From NCBI GenBank assembly GCA_039621445.1, contig CP154954.1, forward strand, positions 20,012,642-20,076,641: a stretch of 64,000 nt of DNA, written 5' to 3'. Source of the stretch: Euglena gracilis (taxonomy: Eukaryota; Euglenida; Euglenophyceae; Euglenales). Below the pieces are notes generated by a model. The model had not been told where the DNA came from and made no database searches. It was given only the letters and a program-made list of their open reading frames with translations. How positions within the stretch are numbered: position 1 is the first letter of the stretch; each line of letters starts with the position of its first letter. Shown one piece after another: positions 42,323 to 53,159 of the stretch. The position numbers and the translations under genes are program-made.

Positions 42323-43190
42323 CAAAGGGGAAAATGATTTGGCTCCCAAGAAAAATCCGTCACTTTGCGCCAAAGAAAAATCCACCTTATTTTGGATACC
42401 GGGGGGGAAAAAATCTGACCGGGAACAATTGCCGACGAGAAAAAATTCTGCCGGGAAAAATATTGGACGAATCCTTAAAATGCCGGGAAAAATCCTGAAC
42501 GCTCGCTGAAACCAGGTGGGAAAAAATATTGGACAGCTAAAAAAAAAACCGCAAAGGTTTTTCGCCGACCAGAATGAGAAAGCATGGCTGCGCTTGGTAA
42601 AAACCAAAAAAAAGTACATTCCGCTGGGGTAGTAAAACCGCCGTGTTGACAGACACGAAACGGTTTCTTGTGCACAACTTATACACAGGGTCTCTTTGGG
42701 GCGGAGTGCAACACCGATTCCCCAGAGGAAGAAATATTCCTGTTGCAAATCGGCACGCAGCGCCGAAGATTTTTTTGGGGGGGTCATTCACTGGAGGAAA
42801 TTGGACTTTCCTTAAATCTGCCGGGAAAAATCCTGGACGGATCCTTAAAAAGGTGGGAAAAATCCTGGACAAAATTTCGTCCAGAATTTTTCCCACAACA
42901 TTTTTTCCCGCACAAGTTTCCCCCCCCCCCCGGTATACAGTGTATAGGCATGTGTCCAGGAATGTACAGGCATTTATCTGTGGTGACCCCTGACATGCAA
43001 CCCCTGACCAGGGGGTGGTCGTATTGGTCGTATTCCCAAATGCCAAAAAAATCCGACTTTCCAAGGCCACCAACAACCCCTGACCACGAGGGGGGGGGGT
43101 CGTGCACACCCCCTGACGTGCAACCCCCGAATGGGTGGCAGTCGGGGAACACAGGTGGTCGGGGGCAAGTGGTGGGGGCGGGTGACGTAA
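42323..43190. other. Repeat-derived non-coding stretch
   Basis: Words such as CCGGGAAAAATCCTGGACG/AATCCTGGAC recur at 42455-42505 and 42825-42890, partly inverted. A short inverted pair (CCCCTGACCAGGGG) is at 43002-43015. No gene support. Confidence 0.4.
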
Positions 43191-43430
43191 TGCCATCCTA
43201 TCCTTCAAAATCTGCTGGTGATGGAGCAGTGCAAGGACGTTGTGCTGATTGGCAAACCGCATCAAACCACCGTCATCGGCAACGGTGCGGGCAGCCGATG
43301 CGACGTGGCAAAGCCCTCAGACGCATCGGTCCATGCGCTGCATCATACGCATCGCAAGCCAACCAAGGCAGTGCCATACGTTGCCGGTAAACCCAGCCAG
43401 GGCTGCCGAGATGAACAACAGTCCTAAATG
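43190..43430. other. Repeat-free island with long open frames on both strands
   Basis: Plus strand: 69 codons from 43218, reading MEQCKDVVLIGKPHQTTVIG and PTKAVPYVAGKPSQ. Minus strand: GLLFISAALAGFTGNVWHCL, then one TGA, then LMRFANQHNVLALLHHQQIL. Codon-like regularity is unusual for this region, where everything around it is homopolymer repeats. Function and coding strand are unknown. Confidence 0.3.
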
Positions 43431-43466
43431 CACACTCCTCTATCGCAACAGTGAATGGGTTTGCAG

Positions 43467-43642
43467 CAGGGGTTTTTTAAGGCCGGGGGGAGGGGGTTCC
43501 CCCCCCCCACCCACCCACCCCCTGGGGGTCCCGGGGGGACCCACAAAAAATCGCGAAAAGTGCTGAAATAGTATATCCCAACAGACCCACCCACCCTGCC
43601 CCCCCTCCCCCCCCCGGGGGTCCACGACTAAAAAGATCCCTG
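43467..43642. mobile_element. hAT-like MITE, family 1 (176 bp), TSD GTTTGCAG
   Basis: The ends CAGGGGTTTTTTAAGG and CTAAAAAGATCCCTG are flanked by exact GTTTGCAG (43459-43466, 43643-43650). The same CCGGGGGGACCCACAAAAAA and CAGACCCACCCACC modules as at 40081 and 50021. Confidence 0.9.
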
Positions 43643-43969
43643 GTTTGCAGCCTCCCATGCAATTATACCCAGCCTATTTGTTTTGGGCAGCACCTCCCCT
43701 CCTTGTGGCCGCCAAGAGCGGAAAATCCCCTGAGAAAAATGTTTCTTTGGTGTATACTTTCCTCATCCACTTCTGCCATTGACAAGGCAGTGATTGGAAA
43801 AGGTAAAAAACCTGCAAGGTCTTGGTCTGGATCATTTTGAGGTGCTTCTACCAACTTTGAACAATTGTGAATTGCTGGCCAGAATCCCACTTAGGAATTC
43901 ACTTGACTTTACGCTAAAGAATTGAGAAACCCCACTGGGAGATTCTGGTTTGCCTCCCCTGTGACAAAA

Positions 43970-44345
43970 GAGCAGCAATCACCCCCCAAAAAAGTCCCCC
44001 CCAAAAAAACCCCTGGGCCAATCGAGCAAAATTCCAAAAATAAGACCCCCCATGAATATTTCGCCCCCCCCCCTCCTGACAGGTGAAACGTTTGCCCGAA
44101 AAATTACCAAAAACCTCAATTTCATGCACAAAATTATGAAGTTTTAAAATTGTCAGATTTTTGAAGTGCAAAAAAGCATAGGAAGTTTCAACATGTATCA
44201 ATTTACAAATGGCGCGAAGCGCTGGTGGAAAAATTTTACTGATTTGGGGAACTTCATAAAAGATGCTTTTTTTTTCATGTCCGGGTCTGTCAAGAAAAAA
44301 ATCAGAAATAAACCCCCCCAAAAATAAGACCCTGGAGGTTTCCAG
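43970..44345. repeat. Element with AAAATAAGACCC ends
   Basis: CCCAAAAAAGTCCCC/CCAAAAATAAGACCCC at the left, and CCCAAAAATAAGACCCTGGA with TTTCCAGCAACGGACCCAAA at the right. The same words, inverted, occur at 53160-53280 and 53515-53600. A half-palindrome GGCGCGAAGCGCTGG sits in the middle. Confidence 0.5.
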
Positions 44346-44602
44346 CAACGGACCCCAAAACAAGCTGTGAGCAATTCCAATCTTTCATTTGGGGTGATAT
44401 TTTCCTTTAAAAAACCATGCAATGGAAAAATGCCAGTCAACAAAGACGGAGGCAGGGGGGCAGGTTCCCAATGAGTCCGAGCCAGAGGGGAAAAATCGAC
44501 ATTTATTGACCCAACAGCGACACAAGAGTCAAAACTTTCCTTGTATTTATCAGAAGCCAGGATGCTTTACAATTTGTCCCACCGTGGAAAATGAATCATT
44601 GA

Positions 44603-44884
44603 AAAAAAATTCAAAATTTTCCGAAGAATGATTGAAAGGCAGGGTAGTAGGTAGGAGATCGTTTCCCAGAGCAGGTCAGCAAGTGCAAAGCATGGAGGAC
44701 ACGCGGGGAGGACATTGCGCGGTGTTCAAACCCTGGCCCAAAAAAAAATATGTCTGTGCAGCCCTGCACACCACCAACACTGCCAGCATCACCCCAAATG
44801 GAACGTACCAGGAGGTGGACAGCCGCCACCCCCAGGCAATGCCGTTTGCCAATGCCAAGGGGCACTCTATTGGGTCACGTCACC
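44603..44884. repeat. Diverged tandem duplication, copy 1
   Basis: From TTCAAAATTTTCCG through GAAAGGCAGGGTAGTAGG, AATATGTCTGTGCAGCCC and CAAATGGAACGTACCAGG to ACTCTATTGGGTCACGTCAC. It matches 45053-45333 in the same orientation with many small indels. The plus frame reads NGTYQEVDSRHPQAMPFANA, but frames are not conserved between copies. Confidence 0.8.
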
Positions 44885-45052
44885 TCTTCCAAAAACCACT
44901 CAACTCCAGGGTTCAATGTGAGGGCAGGTGGGGGTCCTGGACCCCCCCCCTCTCTCAGGAGGGGTGACCACCACCCTCCCCCGAACACCCTCCTTACCCC
45001 GAACCCGACTCCTGTGGTGGAATGAGGGGAGAAAGGGCAGGGAATTTCTGAA

Positions 45053-45333
45053 AGAAAAATTCAAATTTTCCGAGAATGAGTTGAAAGGCAGGGTAGTGGT
45101 AGAGATCGTTCCCAGAGCAGGTCAGCAAGTGCCAAAGCATGGGAAAGCGGGGGAGACATTGCGCGGGTTTGTTCAAAACCCGGGCCCAAAAAAAATATGT
45201 CTGTGCAGCCCGCACCCCACCAACAACACTGCCAGACACCCCAAATGGAACGTACCAGGAGTGGACAGCCGCCACCCCCCAGGGGCATGCCGTTTGCCAA
45301 TGCCAAGGGGCACTCTATTGGGTCACGTCACTA
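45053..45333. repeat. Diverged tandem duplication, copy 2
   Basis: Partner of 44603-44884, 450 bp downstream. Differences are mostly 1-4 bp indels, including in non-homopolymer sequence, so they are not explained by run-length error alone. Confidence 0.8.
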
Positions 45334-45349
45334 CAGCGCAATCCTAGCG

Positions 45350-48300
45350 GTGGGGGGGGGGGCAGTGCCTGCCCGAGAGGCATGGGCCGTCTGCATGTCG
45401 ATGAATCGGCTCAGGGCCTCCTCGAGGGCCGTGATGCGCGAGTCCACCACGGCCTGGAACCGTCGCTCCGCCGCCCCCACACGGGCCTGGAGCTTGTCAA
45501 ACATCACACCCCTGGGCCGTGTCGGCGGGAGTCAGCGGAAAAGCAACAACCTGTTCGCTTCGAGGGGGGGGGGGCGGCCATATTATGCCATGAATATGAA
45601 ACCCTTGAAATTTCCCAATTTGTATGTCTGGGTTTATTTGCGACGTTTCTGGAGAATTTGTCCTGGCCCTGGGAAAAATCCTAAAGCGGGCGCCTGCAGG
45701 GCTCCCAGTCTGGTCACCGCGGGGGTTGAGGTGAAAACTCCTCCGGTGCCGAAGGCACTGAAAATTCAGCGGACCTGGAAAAGGCGGGAAGCAGGCTTTT
45801 GCTTGAAAACCCCGTGGTACTCCACTAGCGAGCCATTTTGCTAGAAAAAGCCAATATCCAGGACCGCCCAGGGGGGGGGGGGGCAGGGTAACGCCAACTG
45901 GACAAAAAAGTTTTCCTCTGGCGCTGTGCACTGAGGTGAAAATCAGGTTTTTAATGGTTGGGAAAATGCTGTTGGCCAGGGCTCAGGAGGTGTCCCTGGC
46001 TCGCAACCGAAAACAGGCAAGAAAGCCAGATCCAGCTGGGTTGGATTTTGCAAGCCAGGTTTTTGGAGTGAAACCAAAACAAATCAAAAGGGGCCATCCT
46101 TTGGGAATTTTCGACCTTTTTCACGGTGTACCATTGCGGGGGGGTCACACCTTTCGGAGAGGCTTTGCTGCGATAACTTTCTTTCACTCGACTCCGGGGG
46201 GGGGGGGGGTCCGCAGCCTGATTGGGAACTGCTGGCTGGAAAAAAAGTGCTGGCTGGCTGGACGGTTGTTGTTGGGTCCCAGGTTGGGTCCCCTGCGTCA
46301 AACTCACCATTTACCATGCGCATATGAAGCATGGTCCCAAAAAGAGCTTGTACTCGGAACTGCACAGCCCAGAGCATGCCCTCAACGGTGGCCTCCAGCA
46401 CCCCCAAGCTTCCCTCCAGCTTGTGCCAGCTGTTGTGAGCAGGGCGGTCCACACAACGCATGAATCTCGGTGGAGGGGGGTGGGGGAAGGGTTCGATATA
46501 AAGAGAGGAGGGGGGGGTCTGCGGGCCAGGGGGGGGGGGGTGGGGGGACACCCCCCCACCTAAACCACGTACACCCTCCTTATATCGAACCCTGGGTGGG
46601 GGGACCCACCTTTCCGTAACTAGGGGGGTGGGGGGTTGGGGGAACCCCCCTCCTACCTCCAGTTTTCGGTCGCCGAAAATTTCGGCCATTTTTTGGGGTC
46701 AAAAATTCAATTCTTCGGCCTCCGAGGAGGCTCCGGGGAGGCTCCCCATGCGGCCCCCCTGGGGGCGCTCCGCGGTGGCAATGCGCTCCAGCAGGTGGCG
46801 GTTCTCCTCCGCCAGCGCCCCGGAGTTCAGCCGCTCGAGGGCCGCGAGGCGGTGGTCGAGGTCCGCCTCCAGCGTGGCGTGGAGGCGGTGCTCCAGGTGG
46901 TGGATCCGCCGCACACCGCTTTGCTCCCTTGGCGCACCAACCTCCCGGGCAGGGTTCGATATAGGCAGGAGGGGGGGTCAGACCAGACTTTCATTTAGTG
47001 CGCCGCGGCGAAGTTTGCCGCGGCGCAAAAAAAAATTTGAGCCGCAGTTACAAAATTTCCGGTGCCGCGGCGCAGAAAATTTTCTTTCCGCAGTGCACTA
47101 AATGAAAGTCTGGGTCGGACCCCCTGCAGTCTGCAGGGTTTCTCACAAATTCATGCTAGGGGCCCTCAATTCTGATTTGTGAATATTCGTGGCACGAATT
47201 GGTGGGAACCCTGCAGTGTGCAAGGGGGGGGATATCCCCAACTCCTGCACAGTGGCGCGGTCAGGGTGACTGAAATTCGGCCCGGAGCGAAGCACCGGGC
47301 CGAAAAAGTTTGCCCCCAAAATCGGCCAAATCTGCCATTTGGGGCACATTTTGGGGCAAAAGAATCGCCAAAAATACCAAAAAATTTTCTGCGGAAAGTG
47401 CCGGCAGAAAAAAAAATGACCTTTGGGGGGAGGGGTCGGGTATGCCCCCCCCGGGGTCGGCAGGCCTTTTTTAAGGCGTCTAAAAAAATCCTTAACCCGC
47501 CTCAAAATGCGCCTTAAATTTTTTTTGCCAAATTACCTGAAATTGCCTTAAAGTGCCTCGAAAATTGGGGGGTTGGGGAATTTTCTTCAACCAAGCAAAA
47601 ATGAAATGCGCAGAATCTCAGGAAAAAATGGTTTCTGGCATCGCTGGATCATTGCCCATCTAACCAAATCTCCAAAAAATGCATTTTTTTGACTTTTTTT
47701 TTTCGATTTTGGACCACATGCAAAATCGAAACCGTTGGTTCGATGCCGGGACAGCCCTTCAACTGCCCTGGGAAATAACGTCTTAAAAAGCCTTAAAATG
47801 CCTTAAAAGCCTTTTTTCTATTAAAAAAAAATGCCTTAATATGCCTCAACATTTGGGGAAAAAATAGCCTGAAAAATAACAATAATGATCCCTGGTGGTT
47901 TTTGGACCCCCCTTCTGGTCCAGGAGGGAGGGGGTGGAGGAACACCCCCCTCTGACCCGTACACCGTCCATGTATCAAACCCTGGGGTGAGGTTTGTTTT
48001 GAGATCAATAGAGCAACCCCCCAGAAAACTTTCAAATAACAACATGTTGTCCACGTTTGAGCCCTTTCTGCCAAAAGAATTTGTTGAGTCGCACCAATGT
48101 TTTTTCCAGCTCCCGACTGCACTGGGCTGGCCAAAAACTTTATTCCAACGGATCCTGGAGGGGGGGTCGGTAGGTAGCCTGGCTGGGAGCTGCTGACTGG
48201 GAAAAAAAAGGTGCTGGGCTGGACCCTGTGGTCTCCGAATATAAGAAAACCCCTCGCTGTCGCTCTGAGGTAAAAAAAAAAAGCCCAGGGAAAAAATTGG

Positions 48301-48930
48301 ACGGTTTTTCAAGGACATGAAAACTTTGGATGTTCATGGGACAAAAGCAGGAATTATGACTGTCAAATTGAACTGAAAATCAAATCAGGAGGTACCAACA
48401 CAAACATATGAATTTTCAGGCCTCGAAATTAGGAATCACCTCCAAATTGGCACCATTTTGTCAAAATGATGGAGAAAATGGGGAAAAATTTTTGGTGAAA
48501 ATGTGGTGAGTTTTGGAGGCCACAACTGAAAATACGGGGGGGGGGAGGTGGCGGAATTTTCCTTTGCCAATTTGTTCACCCCAATTTTGTGCGCCTCTGA
48601 TTTCCTCCCTGCAGGGGGGCTCCGAGGGACTCAAATAAGGGGGGACAATTTACGAACAAAAAACTGAAAATCGCAAAATCAGAAAGTCGGTGAAACAAAA
48701 AGAAAAACCCCTGCGGGGGGGGGGGGTTCGCATTTGACCCCTGAAGGGGGGTCAGTTGCAGGGCTGTATGGGAAGGCCGGGTGGGGGGCGGTTGACCCCC
48801 CCACCCACAGGGTTGCGGGGATTCCCATACAGCCCGGGTCAGGCCTTTTGGGCAAACCACGAAGCAAAGGTGTGGTCCGTTGCCGGGAGACCCGCTCCTC
48901 CTGCTGCACCTCCGTCAACATCCGTCCCAC
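45350..48930 (-). CDS. Minus-strand coiled-coil protein gene (exon set, unidentified)
   Basis: Four GC-rich blocks on the minus strand encode amphipathic helices between repeat-filled introns. In transcription order: 48930-48850 (RMLTEVQQEERVSRQ), 46926-46730 (RIHHLEHRLHATLEADLDHR, AALERLNSGALAEENRHL), 46437-46313 (WHKLEGSLGVLEATVEGML) and 45507-45360 (VMFDKLQARVGAAERRFQAV, SRITALEEALSRFIDMQTA). Acceptor-like AGs precede each block and a GTAAAT donor follows the third. Heptad Leu spacing is clear. No family recognised. Connectivity is inferred from strand, style and spacing. Confidence 0.5.
45360..45507 (-). CDS. Coiled-coil exon of the minus-strand gene
   Basis: After cacggcccag (minus strand) the frame reads VMFDKLQARVGAAERRFQAV, VDSRITALEEALSRFID and MQTAHASRAG, then a G/C run. 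The donor is uncertain. Confidence 0.6.
45795..45960. repeat. Degenerate family 3 MITE, left part
   Basis: Starts CAGGCTTTTGCTTGAAAACC after GGCGGGAAG and carries the CTGTGCACTGAGGTGAAAAT and GGTTTTTAATGG modules. The right end is not found. Confidence 0.5.
46313..46437 (-). CDS. Coiled-coil exon of the minus-strand gene
   Basis: Opens after gctcacaacag (minus strand) and reads LEGSLGVLEATVEGMLWAVQ, then FRVQALFGTMLHMRM before GTAAATGGTGAGT, which offers two donors. Confidence 0.55.
46730..46926 (-). CDS. Coiled-coil exon of the minus-strand gene
   Basis: The minus frame EQSGVRRIHHLEHRLHATLE continues ADLDHRLAALERLNSGALAE and ENRHLLERIATAERPQGG. Strong heptad pattern and GC-rich third positions. 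Ends before GGCCGAAGAATTGAATTTTT, where intron-like repeats start. Confidence 0.6.
46981..47112. repeat. Palindromic CATTTAGTGC element
   Basis: The ends AGACTTTCATTTAGTGC and GCACTAAATGAAAGTCT are exact inverses. Inside, GCCGCGGCGAAGTTTGCCGCGGC forms a second hairpin. The ends resemble those of the intronic element at 3490-4285. Flanks GTCAGACC and GTCGGACC hint at an 8-bp duplication with one change. Confidence 0.7.
47113..48750. other. Non-coding with CCTTAAAATGCC words
   Basis: Variants of CCTTAAAATGCCTTAAA occur at 47500-47560 and 47780-47850. A plus-strand frame at 48025-48150 (NNNMLSTFEPFLPKEFVESH) is open on both strands and unassigned. Confidence 0.4.
48755..48838. repeat. Hairpin repeat, best copy (GCTGTATGGGAA)
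   Basis: GGGCTGTATGGGAAGGCC at the left pairs with GGGATTCCCATACAGCCC at the right around G/C runs and ACCCACAGGG. Reference copy of the family in MTG1 introns. Confidence 0.75.
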
Positions 48931-48949
48931 CCAGGGAATGTCTCAAGCC

Positions 48950-49480
48950 CCCCCCCCCCCCGGATTTCTCAAGCCCAACCCAGCCGGCTGAAAAAAGGTC
49001 CTTGCTGGAAAAAAGGTGCTGGCTGGACCGCCCCAGGGGGTGGGGGGGCCGGGGGGGATTCCTACCGGCTCCCAGGCTGGACCTGGAGGGAACCCCCAAA
49101 ACCATCAAAAAAGCCTAAGTCCGGCTGGGTTGGATTCTTTTCAGCCAAAATTTGAGAATTCAAAAAAACAACCAAAACTGGACATCTTTGGCCATTTCGG
49201 ACCCCTTTTTTCAAAAATTTCGGATTTTTCTTTTCGTCCAGCCCGGCTTTGGCAGCTGCGAAAACTTTATTACTGCTCCACCCTGGTGGTCCGCAGTGCG
49301 GCTAGGAGGTGCTGGCTGGGGGAAAAAGCTTGCTGGCTGGATCCCCAGGGGGGGGGGGCGGGATGGAGGGGTCCAGCTTTTGAGATTCCCTGGCCCCACC
49401 TCCTCCTGGATTGGCCACGGGGCTTTGTTGCGACAAAAGGGTCGTCTAACGCTTCCCAAAAATAACCAAAAACCATAATC
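48950..49480. other. Repeat-rich non-coding stretch
   Basis: GGTGCTGGCTGGACC-like words recur at 49013-49030 and 49309-49345 (also 46220-46265 and 48185-48225), indicating another dispersed family with GCTGGCTGG modules. Confidence 0.45.
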
Positions 49481-49489
49481 AACTTTCAA

Positions 49490-49714
49490 TGACCTTGGGA
49501 ACCAATACCCCGCATCAACAGAAAAGAAATCAATTTGAAAAATTGAAGATTTCCATTCATCGGGAATCCAAATACCAATAACGAGCCATTTTTTTTCAAT
49601 TCCACTCAACAAAGTCCCAAATCCAATGAAATGATGCTCCCAATGGTTGATGAGGCTTTGTTCTGGAGTCTCTGGCGGAAAAAAATCCACATGGAATGCA
49701 AGAAAACACAGCAT
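49490..49714 (-). other. Open frame of unknown nature
   Basis: The minus strand reads HHFIGFGTLLSGIEKKWLVI and GIWIPDEWKSSIFQIDFFSV in a region without homopolymer repeats. No start, splice sites or domain can be assigned. Confidence 0.25.
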
Positions 49715-50020
49715 TGAAATTCATTGAGGGACAACAAACCAGAATTTTTTTTCAACCCTACAGGGGAGATTGTGCTATGGGGTGCCTGGACATTCACAGA
49801 TGGGCATGTGTTATTGAAAAAAATAATAGTAACAATAATCGGCCATCCTTTCCATGGAATTTTTTACCGACCCCGGGGGGGGGTCACTCCACTCTTCGGA
49901 AAACCAGTCAGTCACCTTTTTTGGGGGAAACCAGTCAGTCACTACCCCCGGGGGGGGGGGGGGTCGGCCACTCTGGAATCCAAAGGAAATTTGACCAAGA
50001 ACATGAAAGCGCCTTCGGCG

Positions 50021-50281
50021 CAGGGGTTTTTTTTTTAAGACCGGGGGGTCCCCCCCCCCACCCACCCACCCACCCCATGGGGGGGGGGGTCCTGGGGGAC
50101 CCACAAAAAAATGGCCGAAAATCACACAAAGTGCTAAAAATAGCATCCTTCCAAAATTTTTCGGCGCCGAAAAACATATCCACCCCCCTCCGGGGGGACC
50201 CCCCAGGGGGGGCTCGGCTGGACCCACGCACCCCACCCCCCCTCCCCCCTCCCCCGGGGGTCCACGACAAAAAAACCCCTG
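50021..50281. mobile_element. hAT-like MITE, family 1 (261 bp), TSD CTTCGGCG
   Basis: The longest copy of the family: ends CAGGGGTTTTTTTTTTAAG and GACAAAAAAACCCCTG, exact duplication CTTCGGCG (50013-50020, 50282-50289). The target itself is a GCGCC palindrome of another repeat. The body includes AAAGTGCTAAAAATAGCA and CGGCGCCG. Confidence 0.9.
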
Positions 50282-50503
50282 CTTCGGCGCCGGGTCACTT
50301 TAGTGGTTTTTTGCCGACCCCCCCCCGGGGGTCCGGACCAAAAACCAGTCAGTCACTCTGAAAAAACTAGTCACCCACCCCCCCCGGGGGGGGGGGGGTC
50401 GGCCAGTGACTAAGTGATTGCATAATCCTTTCTTTCGCATGATGGAATTCCCCAAAAATTGGAGAGGAGAGATCACACGGGGAAGAATTCACTCAACACC
50501 AAT

Positions 50504-50726
50504 CAGGCTTCTTTTTAAGACCCCGGGGGGGGGGGGGGCGGGGACCCCCCCAAAATCGGGCCCGTTAAAGGCAATTTTCAAAAAATTTCGGCGCTTCGTG
50601 CCGAAAAGGTATACCCACCGCCTCCGGCGCGGGACCCCCTCCAGGGGGGGGGGGGTCCGGCCCGGACCCACCCACCCACCCCCCCTCCCCCCGGAGGGGG
50701 GGTCTTCTGACTTAAAAAGAAGCCTG
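50504..50726. mobile_element. hAT-like MITE, family 2 (223 bp), TSD ACACCAAT
   Basis: The ends CAGGCTTCTTTTTAAGACC and CTTAAAAAGAAGCCTG, duplication ACACCAAT (50496-50503, 50727-50734). Near-identical to 41979-42252 apart from G/C run lengths, so recently active. Confidence 0.92.
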
Positions 50727-50734
50727 ACACCAAT

Positions 50735-52540
50735 TTGCACAAAAAAATTGGGTTGTGACCGTTGCATTTGCATTGCGAACACAATCCTGTCCTGGTGGAA
50801 TTTCCTTGAGGACGCTTGCAAAGAAGATATTTTCTTGAGATCCCATACACCAAGCCCCTCACCCCCCTCCCCGGGTCAACAACTTTTTCAAAATATCTGT
50901 TGCACAATGGATATTTCCCACACAGGGGTTCATGCCCACGATGCAAAGTATGGAAAGGCCCCGCAGCATGCAAAAAATCATCTGCTGTGACCATGGCCAC
51001 ATCGTGCGTGTCCGCCTTCGGCCCAGAACAGGCCATTTCTGTATGAAACTTCATAATCAACTTCCAGCAAAAAAAAGTTCAGAATTTCAGAGTCCAGCTG
51101 ATGGATTGAGGAACAGCCCGGTCCTGATATTGCCAGCAGCCCCACATGTGCAGCAGCCAGCCAACCCGCTGGCAGTGTGAAATCCTCATGTGTATGCACG
51201 AGGGCACAAGGCTGATACACACCCCGGCTCCAGGGGTCAACCTCTACAAGGGCGTGTTTCCAGGGCTGCCTTGGGCAATTGTAATGGGACTTGACAGTTG
51301 GCTGTTGCAATCAACCGGTGCAAAACTGGACCCCGACATTTGGGCACCTCGAGAGCAGATTTTTGCTGAAGGACCTGGGGGGTCACCGTCTAGACACTAG
51401 AGAAAAAAGCCACTGGCTTGGTCCAGGGGGCTCCCAACTGGATAAAAATTTCGGCCCTGCACGCCACGGTGGAAATGAGGTTTTACAACTGTTTTTGGCT
51501 GATTTCGTTCCCAAAAAAAATACCAAACATGGCCAAAAACGAGCATTGTGGCACGCATCAGGGCCCTCAAAAAAATTCGGCACTTCATGCTGGTCACTGG
51601 CAGGCTATTGCTCAAAGACTCGGGGGGGGGGGAGGTGCACTGGCTCGCCAGTTTGCTTGATAATGGATAAAAGGGACCAGCTTGACCCCCTCCCCAGAGC
51701 AGAACGGGAAAGCCTGGTGGGGGGGGGGGGTGGTCGACCCCCCCCCACCCGGGAGTTGGGGGGGGGGGTGGGTCGACCCCCCCCACCCACCACAGCATTT
51801 TCATCAATTTCGGCCAACGGGGACGTTGGCCGGGGGAAATTTTTGAATTTTTTTTGAAAAACGAACCCAAAATACATGATTTTTTTATGGAAAACCACAT
51901 TTTTCACAAAAAAAATCTCAAAATTTTCAGGTTGAAAATTGGTAGTTTTCAGGAGGGGGTTAAAAAAAAACAAAGCTCAAAAAAATAACAAAATTTTGGC
52001 ACAGTCCAATTTTACTGAGATTTTTTCTCTTGGAATTTTTCTGATTTTCAAAGGCTTTTTTTGCATCAAAAACCGCTCACAAGGTTGGGTTTTGTTTTTG
52101 TATTTTTGGGGGGGTCCCAAAATCGACCCAAAGATTTTGGGGGGGGGTACACAAAAATCAAAATTTTGGGTCTCCATTGACGATGAGAGAAAACCACGGG
52201 AAACAATGGTCAACATCCGCAAAGTCACAAAGGGGCTGTCGCTCAGAGTTGTCCTGAACACTCCCCGTCTGCTTGAAACAGTTTCTGGCGTTTTTTTCTC
52301 ATAGTCAGACCTTCTTAGTTTAGTTAGTACAGTTTTGGATCCTGAAATTTTTTTGGGGCCACAAGGCCTTTCAAAATGCCCCAAAATGCAAATTTTCTGT
52401 TCTAGACATGTAAAAACCCCCCAAACTGAAAATAATAGTCTGGATTCCAACGATCACCCCTTATCAGAATCCACAATTTTGTTGTACTATCCCCCCCGGT
52501 GTATAAACACCGGCCTTGTATAAGCACTGCCCCCCCCCCC
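50735..52540. other. Mostly non-coding, some open frames
   Basis: 50850-51060 and 51100-51330 have few repeats. A minus frame reads MVTADDFLHAAGPFHTLHRG and a plus frame near 52190-52304 reads VSIDDERKPRETMVNIRKVT, then LSLRVVLNTPRLLETV before a stop. 51380-51700 holds fragments of the family 3 MITE. None can be assigned to a family. Confidence 0.35.
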
Positions 52541-53159
52541 CGGTGCGCTTCCATCCTTTTGGACGCGTTGGACAGGAATCCTGCATTGCATGTGGGGGTC
52601 GGTGGTTCGATTCCGGCTGCAGCCCCAGGGATTATTTAAGGCCGCACCCCCGGCGGGGAGGGGGGGTTGGGGTGGGTCCGGCCGGACCCCCCCCGGGGGG
52701 CCCAGAGGGGGGGTGAGATATACTTTTTGGCGCCGCAGGCGCAGAAAATTTTTAAAAGGCTTTTCTTGGCCAAAATCAGACTTTTTCAGGTGGTTAGGGG
52801 TTATGGGTTAAATTTTTCAAAGTGGGGATCCCAAAAATACAAATTTTGGGTGTTGTTGGGAAGGTACCCAAAAAACAAAAGTTTGGGGGGGACCCAAAAC
52901 CCAAAACCCAACCTTGCCGCTCAAAATCAAAATTTTGAGAAAATGTTGATATTTTGGAAGGTGTGAAAAAAATGGGGTTTTGGGGGGACCTCGTGTAAGG
53001 GTCCCAAAATGGGTCCCCAAAAAACACCCAGTGCCGAAGGTGCCGGGAAGAGGTGGTGGGGGGGGGTCGACCCCCCCACCCACCATGCAGGGGGTGGGGG
53101 GGAGGTCGACCCCCCCCCACCCACCACCCTGGCCGCGAGGCCGTTTCCCGTTCTGCCCC

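Noticed and set aside
52555-52625. tRNA-like B box (GGTTCGATTCC) with a TTGCAT loop
   Set aside because: The T stem has a mismatch and no matching 5' acceptor strand or convincing A box was found. At best a decayed tRNA-derived repeat.
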